This document shows positions 1 to 11,996 of a stretch of 64,000 bases of DNA, in pieces (positions within the stretch are counted from its first letter, which is position 1; each line of letters opens with the position of its first letter). The position numbers were made by a program, and so were the translations under genes. The stretch comes from Nannobrachium achirus (Eukaryota; Chordata; Actinopteri; Myctophiformes; Myctophidae), in contig OY997642.1 of the NCBI GenBank assembly GCA_963921795.1, positions 2,755,027 to 2,819,026 of the forward strand. The letters run 5' to 3'. The notes beneath the pieces were generated by a model, which worked only from the letters and a program-made list of their open reading frames with translations, was not told where the DNA came from and did no database searches.

Positions 1-574
1 TTGGTTCCAGACCCTGAATCATTAGCCATGCCCCTTTAAAAATATGTTTTAGGTGATTCAGGGGTCTGGTGGTGCTCTCATTTAAGAGGTTTTCCACGGT
101 TGAAAATCCGTAAGGCAAATCAGCACCGATTCAACTCGACGTCGGGGCTTGTGAGCAGCGTGGGTGGGGTTTTCCCAGAACTCATGTGTGATTCCAAGTA
201 ACCCAGCGCCGCCGCCGGACCGTACCGCACATTTCCGAACATAAACACCGCGTCGCCCGCCGCGGTAACACGCGATTGTATCGATCTCTCTATGAAACAT
301 CAGTAGAATACATGTTTTACTGTTTACTGTGTACTACTTCGTAGCGCTCCTATTCTGCCTGTCTCTTTGGTTAGCAAGTAGCAAGCAACATGCTAGCCAC
401 TAGCCAGCCACATAACAACTACGTCATCTGCTTTGCTACTGTTGTGATTGGTCATGTGGTGAACCAATCGCAGAAGACTGCCTCTTTGGCAACGCCATCC
501 AGAAACTGCTGCAGATGTGGAAGCAAGTTCAGACTGAATAATGGAGTGAAACGAAATGGCAATTCAGGCTGAGT
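1..574. other. No gene seen; unassigned flank
   Basis: No splice-consistent exon, RNA gene or recognised transposon end was found. The short open frames here have no recognisable domains. The stretch leads directly into a tandem array. Confidence 0.4.
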
Positions 575-1092
575 TTCAGGCTAAGAAATACCATGAGACT
601 ACAGTTTATTTACTGCTATCAGAAATACCATGAGACTACAGTTTATTTACTGCTATCAGAAATACCATGAGACTACAGTTTATTTTACTGCTATCAGAAA
701 TACCATGAGACTAAAGTGTATTTACTGCTATCAGAAATACCATGAGACTACAGTTTATTTACTGCTATCAGAAATACCATGAGACTACAGTTTATTTACT
801 GCTATCAGAAATACCATGAGACTACAGTTTATTTACTGCTATCAGAAATACCATGAGACTACAGTTTATTTACTGCTATCAGAAATACCATGAGACAACA
901 GTTTATTTACTGCTATCAGAAATACCATGAGACAACAGTTTATTTACTGCTATCAGAAATACCATGAGACTACAGTTTATTTACTGCTATCAGAAATACC
1001 ATGAGACAACAGTTTATTTACTGCTATCAGAAATACCATGAGACTACAGTTTATTTACTGCTATCAGAAATACCATGAGACTAAAGTTTATT
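575..1092. repeat. Minisatellite, about 37-bp unit, about 14 copies
   Basis: Direct tandem copies of a unit beginning AGAAATACCATGAGACTACA and ending TTTACTGCTATC. Copies differ at few positions (ACTACAG, ACAACAG and ACTAAAG variants), so homogenisation is recent. No coding exon is seen next to it. Confidence 0.95.
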
Positions 1093-2719
1093 TTCTATTG
1101 TGTTGTACCTTTACCTTGAGTTTGTTACCATAATTGTCATATGCATTTCTAAAATATATGAAAACATTAAAATGTTAAACAGGATGTTAAAAACAACAAT
1201 GTTATTTCTATAATCATTCTAAAATAAAATAATGTTCTTCATAAAGAAACAGATTTAGTCTCTAAGATATATTTCCCAAAAAACGAGTCTTGAAAAATGG
1301 GGGTTGTTTTATTTACACAATATGGTATTTTGGGGGGTCCTCAGTTCAAATAGGATTATTTTGGGGGGTCCTCAGTTCAAATAGGATTATTTTGGGGAGG
1401 TCCCCACTCCCCAGTTCAAATAGGATTATTTTGGGGGGTCCCCTCCCCATGCAGTTCAAATAGGATTGTTTAATGGGTCAAATCCTGAAAAGGTTGAAAA
1501 GCACTTCTCTACAGAACACGGGCCAATATTTTTTATTTCTGAGTGCATTAAAAAGATCTATACAATTCTGGAGACATATTAACGTCAGATATGGTATAAT
1601 TGTGCTTTATTTCATATTTAGGAAACGTTTCAGAAGCATAAAAACGTTTAACATTTGTCTTGAATATTTAAGAAGTCATGGAAGCGCATATACGTATTCT
1701 GAGAGCTTCATGAGCAAAGTTATTCCAGTTCTAAATCTCTAAATTGTCACAATGACAGCTTAGACACCCGTGTGTTAAGACCAGGAAAGCTTGTGTTGTG
1801 TTATATTTTAACCATTATTCAAAAATAGCAGATGTACAAGCTGATTTACATAGTGCGTCACTTTGTGCCACACTATGCACTTGTAGGGGAAAACTTATTA
1901 TTAACTTATTATTATTGACTTATTTGTACTGACTTTGGTCACTTTTTTCTGGCCCTGCACTATTGGGTTGTGTTGGTTGTACTGTGTATTATTGTGGTGT
2001 TGATATGGCGGTGTGATACTTGTGTTGCATGACTGCATTGACTAGCAGTGACTGTTATGTGCACTTTTTTTGTTTGCACTGGTTTGTTAAGTTATGCTTT
2101 GAGTATCCACCTGTTTCCGCGGGAGTTTACTGGAGATTATTTGGACCTGTTTGGACCACACTTTTTTATTTTTTATTTTTTTTTTTACCATGAAAATGTG
2201 CCTAGACCTTTGAATACATATATTTTAATTATTAAAGCAAACATATTTAACTAAAATCTTTGCTTCTGGGGGTCCCTGGAACAAAATAAATAATAATAAA
2301 AGAAATCAGACAAATACATTTACATTTTGGGGATGTCGTGTACAATTCAACCATATTCAGATATTATGTACTTACTCTCATTTCTGCCCCACACTTAAGG
2401 GTGTTTCCCAGAAGCCTAAAAGTTGCATGACTAATTTAGCCTCTGGGTGTCATCATTAACGTTCCTTTTTGTAAATCTAGTGGCCAGAAGACAGTGACCC
2501 ATTGAGTTGCAGATGGCCTTTTGTTTAGACAAGAAGACCACTTGGTGACCATATGCTAAATCTAACAGTACACAGTAACTCCAGGGTCTATTGTAGACTC
2601 TTAGGGTCCGTTCACACATTAGGTGAAATAATTTATCAAAATCTTATCAGAACCATAACTTATCAGAACCTAACACAAACCTTATCCAAACACTTCCCAC
2701 AATGCTTTGCGTGAAGTGG
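1093..2719. other. AT-rich repeat debris, no gene
   Basis: At 1320-1470 there are about four tandem copies of a roughly 31-bp unit with TTTTGGGGGGTCC and AGTTCAAATAGGATT. Around 1823-1850 there is a half-copy of the recurring hairpin arm (AATAGCAGATGTACAAGCTG). The piece near 2260 resembles the GGGGGTCCCTGGAAC part of the hAT-like family seen elsewhere in the window. No exon is supported. Confidence 0.5.
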
Positions 2720-2919
2720 NNNNNNNNNNNNNNNNNNNNNNNNNNNNNNNNNNNNNNNNNNNNNNNNNNNNNNNNNNNNNNNNNNNNNNNNNNNNNNNNN
2801 NNNNNNNNNNNNNNNNNNNNNNNNNNNNNNNNNNNNNNNNNNNNNNNNNNNNNNNNNNNNNNNNNNNNNNNNNNNNNNNNNNNNNNNNNNNNNNNNNNNN
2901 NNNNNNNNNNNNNNNNNNN
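2720..2919. other. Assembly gap (200 N)
   Basis: Exactly 200 undetermined bases, a round number typical of an arbitrary-length scaffold gap. Open frames reported across it are meaningless. Confidence 0.99.
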
Positions 2920-3022
2920 AATCGGCCTCATGGTGGCGCTAGAGGAGGGCCATGTGAGAAATGAGGGGTGGGGTTAGTGGTTTGGCAGCCAAGGAGTGAA
3001 AAAAAAAAAAAAAAAAAAAAAC
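2920..3022 (-). mobile_element. Helitron-family fragment plus poly-A tract
   Basis: AATCGGCCTCATGGTGGCGC followed by the GAGGGCCATGTGAGAAATGA block matches the interior of the Helitron copies at 8413-9271 and 32324-33177. The fragment emerges from the gap and runs into about 20 A residues. Confidence 0.6.
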
Positions 3023-4079
3023 ATTCTACAAGATGTATGGTTAGTCACTGTCATACCAATAAACATGTATATTATATCTACTTTCAGTGTGGACAAATAA
3101 TTTCATTTTTTTTTCTGTTCCTCTTCAAAACCACTAGGAAAATATTTTTGTCTTGTCCTTTTTTTCCCCTGTTTGTTCCAAAAGAGAAAAATATTTTCAT
3201 AATGTCATCACATTTTGCTGTTTGGGAGGGGCTTACAGTACATGTACAGTATGTAGCAACATATTTGTTTTTGTAGGCCAATTTAGCCCCAACTATAGTC
3301 TATAGGTTAGGCCTAAATGGGTTAATCATTCCATGACAATCTTTTTGTTCAATTAGGTTTGGCCTTATAGCTGGAAACATGTCTGTTTTCTGTGCGTTAA
3401 TTTCTGGACTAGTCATAGTGCGTTACACAAATCATTGTCTAAACGTCCACAATAGGGCTGTTATGTTCAGCTTGTGGACCTTGGAATTTTGCTGAGTGGC
3501 CCCTGAGCCTTCTAAGGTTGAGTAGCCCTGATGACATAAACAATATCAGTGCAGTCGGATAATTAGGAAAACAGACAGTTACAAAGTGCATGTAGGGCAG
3601 AACATTGTTACATACTGTTGGCATACATGTCAAACGCATGACATGCAGAACATTGTTACATACTGTTGGCATACATGTCAAACACATGACATGCAGAACA
3701 TTGTTACATACAATACTGTTGCTATACATGTCAAACACATGACATGCAGAACATTGTTACATACAATACTGTTGCTATACATGTCAAACACATGACATGC
3801 AGAACATTGTTACATACAATACTGTTGCTATACATGTCAAACACATGACATGCAGAACATTGTTACATACAATACTGTTGCTATACATGTCAAACACATG
3901 ACATGCAGAACATTGTTACATACAATACTGTTGCTATACATGTCAAACACATGACATGCAGAACATTGTTACATACAATACTGTTGCTATACATGTCAAA
4001 CACATGACATGCAGAACATTGTTACATACAATACTGTTGGCATACATGTCACACACATGACATGCAGAACATTGTTACA

Positions 4080-4499
4080 TAGGGCTGTCACGATATGACA
4101 TTTTACATGGCGATTAATTGTCACTCAAATAATTGGCGATTAACGATTTAATTGTGTTTTTGTCGTGGATAATTACATTTCTGTTTGGCTTTTAGGCTTT
4201 GAAGTTGTACATGGTAGATATGACATAACCTAAATACACTGATACATAACCTAAACATACAAATACATTACTGACATATTTGACAACTTACTACTTAAAA
4301 AATAACATTGATAGTGGAAATAGCCGATCTACAAGCTCACAACGCGTCGCGTTGCGACGCGTTGTGAGCTTGTAGATCTGCTATTTCCACTATTTCTGAC
4401 ATTTTTCAACATTCACAATTATGACGATTATGACAAAATAATTGCGATAATGTCAAATAATCACGATTAGACGATTATGTAATAATTGTGACAGCCCTA
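4080..4499. mobile_element. hAT MITE with 8-bp TSD, carrying an internal hairpin
   Basis: Termini TAGGGCTGTCACGATATG and ATTGTGACAGCCCTA are inverted repeats. The flanking 8-mers TTGTTACA at 4072-4079 and 4500-4507 are identical, which is the hAT target duplication. The interior is rich in GATTAATTG/CGATTA. It contains the strongest form of the recurring hairpin (about 4312-4391). There is no transposase, so it is non-autonomous. A diverged relative lies at 18789-19693. Confidence 0.88.
4312..4391. repeat. Recurring hairpin, copy in hAT MITE
   Basis: A near-perfect 80-nt inverted repeat. The left arm has ATAGTGGAAATAGCCGATCT then ACAAGCTCACAACGCG. The centre is CGTCGCGTTGCGACG, and the right arm is the complement ending ATCTGCTATTTCCACTAT. 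Confidence 0.9.
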
Positions 4500-4762
4500 T
4501 TGTTACATACAATACTGTTGCTATACATGTCACACACTGCAGACAACAATCATGGGTAAAGTAAACAACACATCTTCCAAATGGAGCATCTTCCTATAAC
4601 AGCTGATACAGAGCAGTACCTTGCTGACTGTTTGGCCCTCCTTTTGGAGAGGCAACCAACTTGTGGTCCAGGCTGCCAAAGATAAAAACTAAAAGTTTAC
4701 ATCTGTAGCCTAGCTGTGAGATGGTACTGCTCTAGCTGTTGATATTTCAGCACTTTGGTTAA

Positions 4763-5129
4763 AGGGCCAGTTCACCTCTGGGACAACCAGATCTTATTTT
4801 ATTGTTGTTTGGGACAAGATCAACACAATCCTGAGTTATTTTTTGTGTTCGATCTGTGTTTTTAGATATTTTGGTATTTCAGAATGAATGATGATGCATT
4901 TTGCATCATATGATGTCATATGATGCAAAATGTATCATCATTCATTCTAAAATACTAAAAATTTTGCATCATATGATGTCATATGATGCAAAATGCATCA
5001 TCATTCATTCTGAAATACTAAAATATCTCAAAACACAGATCGAACACAAAAAATAACTCAGGATTGTGTTGATCTTGTCCCAAACAACAATAAAATAAGA
5101 TCTGGTTGTCCCAGAGGTGAACTGGCCTT
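4763..5129. mobile_element. Long palindromic TTAA-flanked foldback MITE
   Basis: Almost the whole 367 bp folds back on itself. The left end AGGGCCAGTTCACCTCTGGG matches the right end CCCAGAGGTGAACTGGCC. The centre repeats ATGATGCAAAATG/CATTTTGCATCAT. TTAA lies on both sides (4759-4762 and 5130-5133), the piggyBac-type target duplication. No ORF is present. Confidence 0.88.
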
Positions 5130-5133
5130 TTAA

Positions 5134-6065
5134 GAGGGCTTCCTCTAAGCTGTAATCAAAGGTACTTATTTTTAGGTAAACAGGGGGGGTATAGATAGTC
5201 TAGATAGAACCTTCTTTTAGTTGAGGGTGAACATAGAACCCAAGGAACATAGAAGCTTTGTTGAGGGGGTGAGTGGGGAACATAGAACCTGGGGAACATA
5301 GGTACGGTCCTGAGACGACAGCGATACCAACTGCCCCCAAGAGTTGATATTTTGATCAACGTTTTGCTGTCGTCTCTCCTATGGCACCAACATCAATACA
5401 ACATGGATATAACAGAATATCCTACGTTTTGGGGTCTGATTGAGAGGATAAATCTGACCAAAAGGTGGCCAGAGGCTCAAATGCAGAATAACTTAATGAA
5501 CCTGGGGTTGAATTGAAATCTAAAAAGTTTGAGAAGAACCACAGTGAAAAATGTTGTTTACTCTATAGTTCTATGTGTAAACAAGTAGCAATTCTGCTGT
5601 TCGTTTGCTTATTTATTAGTTATTGATAGAATATAAGTAACTTAGTAATAAGCAGAGACCATATTATGCCAGCCAGACTGGAATATAACATGACGTTATG
5701 TTATGTTTATAAATATGATGTTTATGATGTGAACAACAACAACAGTGTAATATTAGCCTAGAGTCCATCTGGACAGTGTTTACATGGACGTCAGTCTAAC
5801 GGACTGCATTTAAATAGATATTTAAACACTGATAAATAATGACACTTCTATGAAAACACCGCCGACGCTGGATAAAGTTAATTCTGTTATTAATGTTAAT
5901 AATAATAGTTTAATGACTTACTGTTCAAACGGGGAACATTCAGGCTCATAATAGTTGTGGTTAGCATTAGCATTAGCCGCTCCTCCTGCTGCAGCTGCTG
6001 CTTTCTACTTCCTGGTTGCCGGTGGGACCGGATGTGACGACGACCTCTAAGCCCCGCCCCGCCCT
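5134..6065. other. No gene seen
   Basis: Holds a G-rich patch with repeated AACATAGAACC near 5220-5300, AT-rich DNA, then a GC-rich stretch near 6000-6060. No exon or complete mobile element is recognised. Confidence 0.35.
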
Positions 6066-6340
6066 CCCTCCGGTGTCGGAAGCGTTTTCCCTAACCCTAA
6101 CCCATAGACATTTTATAAAGTTTTTATTGCAACGTTTTTAAGCCTCTGACAAAGCCACCCGGGCTGGTGAGGAATCATGACAATAAACACTATTTTTTGC
6201 ATGCAACGATTAATTAGAAAGCTGAAAAAAAATACGAGGGTACAACTTGTATCCTCGTCTTTTTTCAAATAAATACTTTATGAAATGTCTATGGATGAAA
6301 TGCATGGGGGAAAACGCTTCCGACACCGGAGTGAGGGCAT
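6066..6340. mobile_element. MITE with about 28-bp inverted termini
   Basis: Left end CTCCGGTGTCGGAAGCGTTT and right end AAAACGCTTCCGACACCGGA are inverted copies. The interior has CATAGACATTTTATAAAG and its approximate complement. A related larger element begins near 15276. The superfamily is not assigned. Confidence 0.75.
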
Positions 6341-7464
6341 GTTGTTCATTTTAAACGAAATGTTTTAAATGAAATGTATGTTAAATGTAGTTCCTTTTGA
6401 TATAGCCTACTTTTTATATAGTTCTTTTTTAAACATAGATTACATACATACATAGGCCTACAAGGACCCCCAGTTTGGCATGCATTCTAGGCTACAGACC
6501 CCCATTAAATGGCATTGCTATCTCTGAGACCCCAGTTTAGGCCTATATTGTAAAATCAATGTTAATTTTAAGAGAGACTTAAGTGTACAAATGGAACCAA
6601 ATGGACCCCCATTTTTACTTGTACACTAGTGAGAATGAGTAGGTCTATAGCTATTAATCAACCACCAGTCTGTCTGGGTCCATTTGGTTCCATTTGTACA
6701 CTCAGAGTTAAATTGCCCGCAGACCCTCTCAGAGTTAAATTAACATTGATTTGATTGAATATAAACTGGGGTCTCAGAGATAGATATGCCATTAATTGGG
6801 GGTCCGTAGCCTAAAAGGCAGGTCAAACTGGGGGTCCTTGACATGAAATAGTTTGAGAACCACAGCTCTATAGCCAGTGGTTCCCTAGAACTTTTTAGCT
6901 TGCGACCCAAAAGAGAGATTAGATGTTTGCCCGGGAAAGAGCAGATCTACAAGCGCACCAACGTGTGCATGGCTTCACGCCGCTTTGAGAGCTTTAGGTC
7001 GGCTATTTTCATTACTTCTTAAACGTTTTTTTCTAATTTATGGAATTTCTCATTTTTTTTCTTTGATTTCTTCATGAAATGAAAATTAAAATGTTTGCAT
7101 TTTTGGGGAATGTAAAAACAAGGGAAATAATAGGCCTAATTGATTACTCACGCCATGGAGACTTAAGTTCAATGATACTTTTTTTTTTTGTATTTGCCGC
7201 ATTCCTAAGACAACATTTTGATTATAGTAAATTTACCCCCATTGATTCCGGATGGGGACCCAATCAAATTATTGTCAATACTAAAAATAGTATTGAACTC
7301 AAGTCTCCATGGCGTGAGTAATCAATAGGGGGGGGAAAAAAGTCATTTTGGGGGTGAACTACTCCTTTAGGGGACCCATACAAACCTGTCTGCGACCCAC
7401 AAATGGGTCCCGTCTGTCTGTGTCCTGCCTCCGTACCAGGGGTCATAGATGTTCTTGTTCTTTT
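6341..7464. repeat. Dispersed hAT-like and palindromic repeat debris
   Basis: Contains GGACCCCC/GGGGGTCC blocks and TTTGAGAACCAC ends like the hAT-like family elsewhere. A degenerate copy of the recurring hairpin lies at about 6940-7015. An inverted pair TCACGCCATGGAGACTTAAG (about 7150) and CAAGTCTCCATGGCGTGA (about 7300) makes a roughly 190-bp foldback at 7138-7326. Confidence 0.55.
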
Positions 7465-8355
7465 GATCATAAGACCCATTTACTGAATGTCAGTCTCCAG
7501 GTCTTCTTCACAATATGATCATAAGACCCTTTTACTGAATGTCAGTGTCCAGGTCTTCTTCACAATATGATCATAAGACCCTTTTACTGAATGTCAGTGT
7601 CCAGGTCTTCTTCACAATATGATCATAAGACCCTTTTACTGAATGTCAGTGTCCAGGTCTTCTTCACAATATGACACTGATTTACTGAATGTCAGTGTCC
7701 AGGTCTTCTTCACAATATGACACTGATTTACTGAATGTCAGTGTCCAGGTCTTCTTCACAATATGACACTGATTTACTGAATGTCAGTGTCCAGGTCTTC
7801 TTCACAATATGACACTGATTTACTGAATGTCAGTGTCCAGGTCTTCTTCACAATATGACACTGATTTACTGAATGTCAGTGTCCAGGTCTTCTTCACAAT
7901 ATGACACTGATTTACTGAATGTCAGTGTCCAGGTCTTCTTCACAATATGACACTGATTTACTGAATGTCAGTGTCCAGGTCTTCTTCACAATATGACACT
8001 GATTTACTGTCACACTATGTCATATTAGGAGTCCTGATTTACTGTCACACTGTGTCATATTAGGAGTCCTGATTTACTGTCACACTGTGTCATATTAGGA
8101 GTCCTGATTTACTGTCACACTATGTCATATTAGGAGTCCTGATTTACTGTCACACTGTGTCATATTAGGAGTCCTGATTTACTGTCACACTATGTCATAT
8201 TAGGAGTCCTGATTTACTGTCACACTATGTCATATTAGGAGTCCTGATTTACTGTCACACTATGTCATATTAGGAGTCCTGATTTACTGTCACACTATGT
8301 CATATTAGGAGTCCTGATTTACTGTCACACTGTGTCATATTAGGAGTCCACTACT
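7465..8355. repeat. Compound minisatellite with three successive unit types
   Basis: Unit one, about 52 bp, has GATCATAAGACCCTTTTACT. Unit two, about 46 bp, has GACACTGATTTACTGAATGT. Both share GTCAGTGTCCAGGTCTTCTT. From about 7990 a 35-bp unit takes over (GATTTACTGTCACACTATG, TCATATTAGGAGTCCT; about ten copies). Each type keeps part of the previous one, so the array evolved by stepwise truncation and re-expansion. Confidence 0.92.
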
Positions 8356-8412
8356 AGGACTAGTGGTTCTCATTCTCAATATGACACTGATTTACTGTCA
8401 CACTATGTCATA

Positions 8413-9271
8413 CCAGTAAGGCTCCCTAATCGGGAGATAAGCGACCGTAGGTCACTTATCTCCACAAATAGGGCAAAAATGTGTTTTGCCAAAATCTTCC
8501 TGATCCATGTTGATGACATGAGTGTAGACATACTGTGTAGTGATTTTCGTGATTTTAGGGCAAAATCTGTAGGAGCAGTGTCCAAAAATGTGTTGTTAAA
8601 AATCGGCCTGGAGGTGGCGCTATATGGGACAGATTCATGGTGATGGGATGAGTGTAGACATACTGTGTAGCGCTTTGCGTGATTTTAGGGCCAAAACTGT
8701 AGGAGCAGTGTCCAAAAATGTGTTTTAAAAATCGGCCTCATGGTGGCGCTAGAAGAGGGCCATGTGAGAAATGAGGGGTGGGGTGTCCGCGTTGCCTTGG
8801 CGGACGAATAGGTACCGGCCCCGGCTCTCCCGGACCCTCCTAGCCCGAGTTACGGCATTTTATGTGAGCTGCAGTGGAGGTGGTCCTCCACTGGGGGCGC
8901 CACCACTTTTGCATCCGTTCTGGAGCACCAGGAGTCGGTGGTCCCCGGGAATTCCCCGTGAGCAGCCCCGTTGGGGTGGTCATTTGGTCATTTTTGCACA
9001 TTTGGTCATTTTTTACATCTGGGGGTCCCCCAGGGACCTGGGGGTCCCTGGAGCTCCGGGGGTCCTTGGAGGTTGTAGTTTGGCAGCCAAGGAGCGTGTG
9101 TGCAAAATTTGGCATGGATCGGGGCAACGGTTGAGGAGATATGAGCAGGGCAAGAGTGTGACGTGTGAGGTGTGACAGACAGACGGACAGACAGACTGAC
9201 TGACTGACGGACTGACTGACGGACTGAGACTTTGTGCAGGGTTTGATAGTAAATGCGACCTACGGTCGCAA
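8413..9271 (-). mobile_element. Non-autonomous Helitron, copy A
   Basis: On the minus strand the 3' end reads CTTACTGG (fits CTRR), with the short hairpin CTCCCGATTAGGGAG just before it. The 5' end carries TTGCGACCGTAGGTCGC, itself a hairpin. Host sequence reads GTCATA before and TTAGGAG after. Neighbouring minisatellite units show uninterrupted GTCATATTAGGAG, so insertion was between A and T with no target duplication, as Helitrons do. No Rep/helicase is encoded. The GACAGACGGAC tail is near 9175-9225. Confidence 0.75.
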
Positions 9272-9440
9272 TTAGGAGTCTACTAGGACTAGTGGTTCTC
9301 ATTCTCAAATGTTTTATTTGCAAGGACCCCCCTTAACCCTGCAAGGCCCAGCGTTGCTTTTTGGCAACGTTTTTTAAATCATTAAAAAAAAAATCAAACC
9401 TCGGTTCGAAGTGGAGCGGTGAATCTGAGCAGCTATACCC

Positions 9441-9477
<37 letters not shown>

Positions 9478-9630
9478 CTGCACAACAGCGCCCCTCCTTT
9501 AACTTGTGTGGCCACTCAAGGTATTGCCAGGCTACAGACATAGCCAGCCAGCCAGCCAGCCAGCCAGCCACATAGCCACCCACGGACATACCTGTCTATT
9601 GGGAGCGCTTTCACCGCTCCAAGAATGTTA
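9272..9630. repeat. STR-rich stretch, (TG)n and (CCAG)n
   Basis: A (TG) run lies at about 9442-9474 and tandem CCAG at about 9543-9570. AAATCAAACCTCGGTTCGAA at about 9390 and CTTTCACCGCTCCAAGAATG at about 9608 are matched by a related pair at about 33667-33945, so both are ends of one dispersed element. Confidence 0.6.
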
Positions 9631-10761
9631 TAATTAGTTTTCCTGTTCTTTTTTTCACATTAACATCACCATTAAATCCTATTGTTTAGTATTACAATGC
9701 CATTGGCCACGATATTTGCATATAAATCCCTCCCACAGGGGCTGACAATCACACCTCCCAGAGAAGTTGAAATTCCAGCGTCTGGACGAACAACATCTCA
9801 CTTTTTAACTGAAGCTATTCCTCACTAAAACATAAGTAAAATGCCTGTAATATTGTTTTTCGTGATCATTAGCATGTCTAGAACATGTACATGTGTTATT
9901 ATTGTGAAAAATATGCCCAAAATGCAAACTGGAGCATGATTTATGATTTATGGCTATACAACCTTACAAAAACATTATACATTTTTTAACATTACATTTT
10001 CCTGTGATTAGGACTCCTACAACACCTTCTGATTTTTTTCAATTTTTTTTGGCCAGTAGAAATTAATTCGGGCCTTGCAGGGTTAACTCTGTCAGAGTTA
10101 CACACCTGTTATGGCACTGGTTCTCAAACCTTTTTGGTTGCCCCCGTATATTGATTTCTGAAGCTGCAAGTACCCCCCTAACCTGTACCCCTAAAATGTA
10201 CATCAAAAGTCCAGTTCCAATGCCAATATGTTCAAAATGAAACAGCATAATGACAAATAAACATTGCTTTCTATTCAATAACAGTTGCACCAGTCAAGGT
10301 ATTGATGTCATTTGGTTTCACGATTTACAGAAGAGCAGATTCACAAAAAGACTGTCAATGTTTTGTCATAACCCATAACAGTAAAATACATATTCACATT
10401 TTCTCGAAACCTACAACATTCAACCACCAACAAAAAAAACAACACACACCTCATGTAGGCTTTGCTTTTTTAATATTTTATTATATAGACATTTCCTTTC
10501 ATATATATTTTTTGTATTATATAATATAAACAAGCTTTCCCGCCCATCCTGACAGTCTCCAACTCCCAGTAACAATAAATAAACAAACCCGTTTAATCAA
10601 CCATAAACCGGTTTAATTAATAATAATTATTATTAATAACAGCCGTTTGACACAGCCCCACACTTCCTTTGGCAAACAGGTTACCGTGGTTACCGTGGCA
10701 TCAATCAATCAATCAATCAATCGTCTGACTGACTGGACTACAATTCCCAGCATCCATTTAA
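9631..10761. other. AT-rich, hAT-like fragment, no gene
   Basis: CACTGGTTCTCAAACCTTTT at about 10117 is the typical hAT-type terminus of the dispersed GGACCCCC family. The rest is AT-rich. TCAATCAATCAATC is an STR near 10700. No exon was identified. Confidence 0.45.
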
Positions 10762-10800
10762 CCCATTTAGGCCTACAATTATTGAATGCTTTAACAATTG

Positions 10801-10873
10801 AAAAATAGCAGATATACAAGCTCACAGCGCGGCACCGAGTGCCGCGCTGCGAGCTTGTAGATCTGCTATTTTT
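10801..10873. repeat. Recurring hairpin, X1 left
   Basis: AAATAGCAGATATACAAGCT then CACAGCGCGG, loop CACCGAGTG, then the complementary arm ending TAGATCTGCTATTT. Confidence 0.9.
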
Positions 10874-11220
10874 GAAAAAGTCATGAACATGTGTGCAAAT
10901 CTTTGAATATATGCATTTTCAAAGCGAACATTTGTAACTCAAATTTTGCTTCTGGCTGGTCCCCGGAACTAGATATTTTGAAATGGGGGTCCGTGGCCAA
11001 ATAAATATCATTTTGGGGGTCCTTCACATGAAAAGGTTTGAGCACCACTGACATAGTAGTCTCTCAAGAACAGACTAACTGAGCTCCAGTTAAGTGAAAA
11101 GGACCTTTTCTTTGACGATGGCTGGCCAGATTGCTGACATAGAGACATAGGTTTTTTCCAAAAATCTTCAAAAGACACTTATAGAATCGGGTCAAAATTC
11201 AAATTTTCACGATTTTTCAA

Positions 11221-11292
11221 AAATAGCAGATCTACAAGCTTGCAGCGCGGCACTCGGTGCCGCGCTGTGAGCTTGTATATCTGCTATTTTTT
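11221..11292. repeat. Recurring hairpin, X1 right
   Basis: AAATAGCAGATCTACAAGCT then TGCAGCGCGG, loop CACTCGGTG, then the complementary arm ending TATATCTGCTATTT. Confidence 0.9.
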
Positions 11293-11544
11293 TATATTTA
11301 AAGCATAAAATATTGCGTCATAATGTGTTCAGGCCTAAATGGGTTTTAAACACGTTTACTTTGCGCGTGGGTGAAATCATCCGGCTGAGGGTTTCTGCCA
11401 GACATAGCAGCCACCACACCGCCCAACCCGCCGCAGTCGGTCAAAGAAGCAGTCCCCACAACAGTTCGACATGCTCGCTTTAGCTCGCTCGGTGGTGTCT
11501 CAAGGTCGCTTGAGATGGTACGCCTCGCTCATGGTCAATAACTA

Positions 11545-11982
11545 CCAGTAAGACTCCCTAATCGGGAGATAAGCGAACGTCAGGTCGCAGCGTGATTTTA
11601 GGGCAAAAATGTGTAGGAGCAGTGTCCAAAAATGTGTTTGGAAAAAATCGGCCTGATGTTGGCGCTATATGGGACAGATCCATGTTGAAGACATGAGTGT
11701 AGACCAAGTGTGTACCGATTTGCGTGATTTTAGGGCAGAATTTGTAGGAGCAGTGTCCAAAAATGTGTTTTACAAGAATCGGCCTCATGGTGGTGCTAGA
11801 AGAGGGCCATGTGAGAATTGAGTTGGGTGGAGGTAGTGGTTTGGCAGGCAAGGAGTGTCTGTGCACAATTTGGCATGGATAGGGGCAACGGTGGCGGAGA
11901 TATGAGAAGGGCAAAAGTGTGACGTGTGACTGACAGACTGACAGCCAGACTGACAGACAGCCGGTGGAGGTTTTGATAGTAA
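11545..11982 (-). mobile_element. Truncated Helitron, copy B
   Basis: CCAGTAAGACTCCCTAATCG at the plus-left end is the family's 3' terminus (minus-strand ACTGG preceded by the CTCCC/GGGAG hairpin) and follows an A. The interior matches copies A and C. It stops after GGTTTTGATAGTAA, lacking the final GCGACC...GGTCGCAA hairpin. Confidence 0.7.
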
Positions 11983-11996
11983 CGGTGGGCAGAAAA

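Larger units (their letters stand above)
3595..4535. repeat. Minisatellite, 48-53-bp unit, interrupted by a hAT MITE
   Basis: About ten copies of a unit with ACATGCAGAACATTGTTACA and CATACATGTCAAACACATG. The first copies are about 48 bp and later ones about 53 bp, through an added CAATA. A hAT element at 4080-4499 splits the array, which resumes for one copy after it. Confidence 0.9.
10762..11344. mobile_element. TTAA-type MITE with two subterminal hairpins, copy X1
   Basis: Outer ends CCCATTTAGGCCTACAATTA and CAGGCCTAAATGGG are inverted. TTAA precedes the left end and TTTTAA follows the right. Just inside each end sits a copy of the recurring hairpin (10801-10873 and 11221-11292) with different loops. 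Between them is a GGGGGTCC hAT-like block and AGTCTCTCAAGAACAGACTA. Related copies lie at 13795 and 48290. Confidence 0.8.

Noticed and set aside
580-1092. CRISPR-like regular repeats
   Set aside because: Direct head-to-tail units with no unique spacers, in a vertebrate genome; these are minisatellites. The same applies to all arrays here.
2647-2977. Open frames across 2720-2919
   Set aside because: The sequence is all N.
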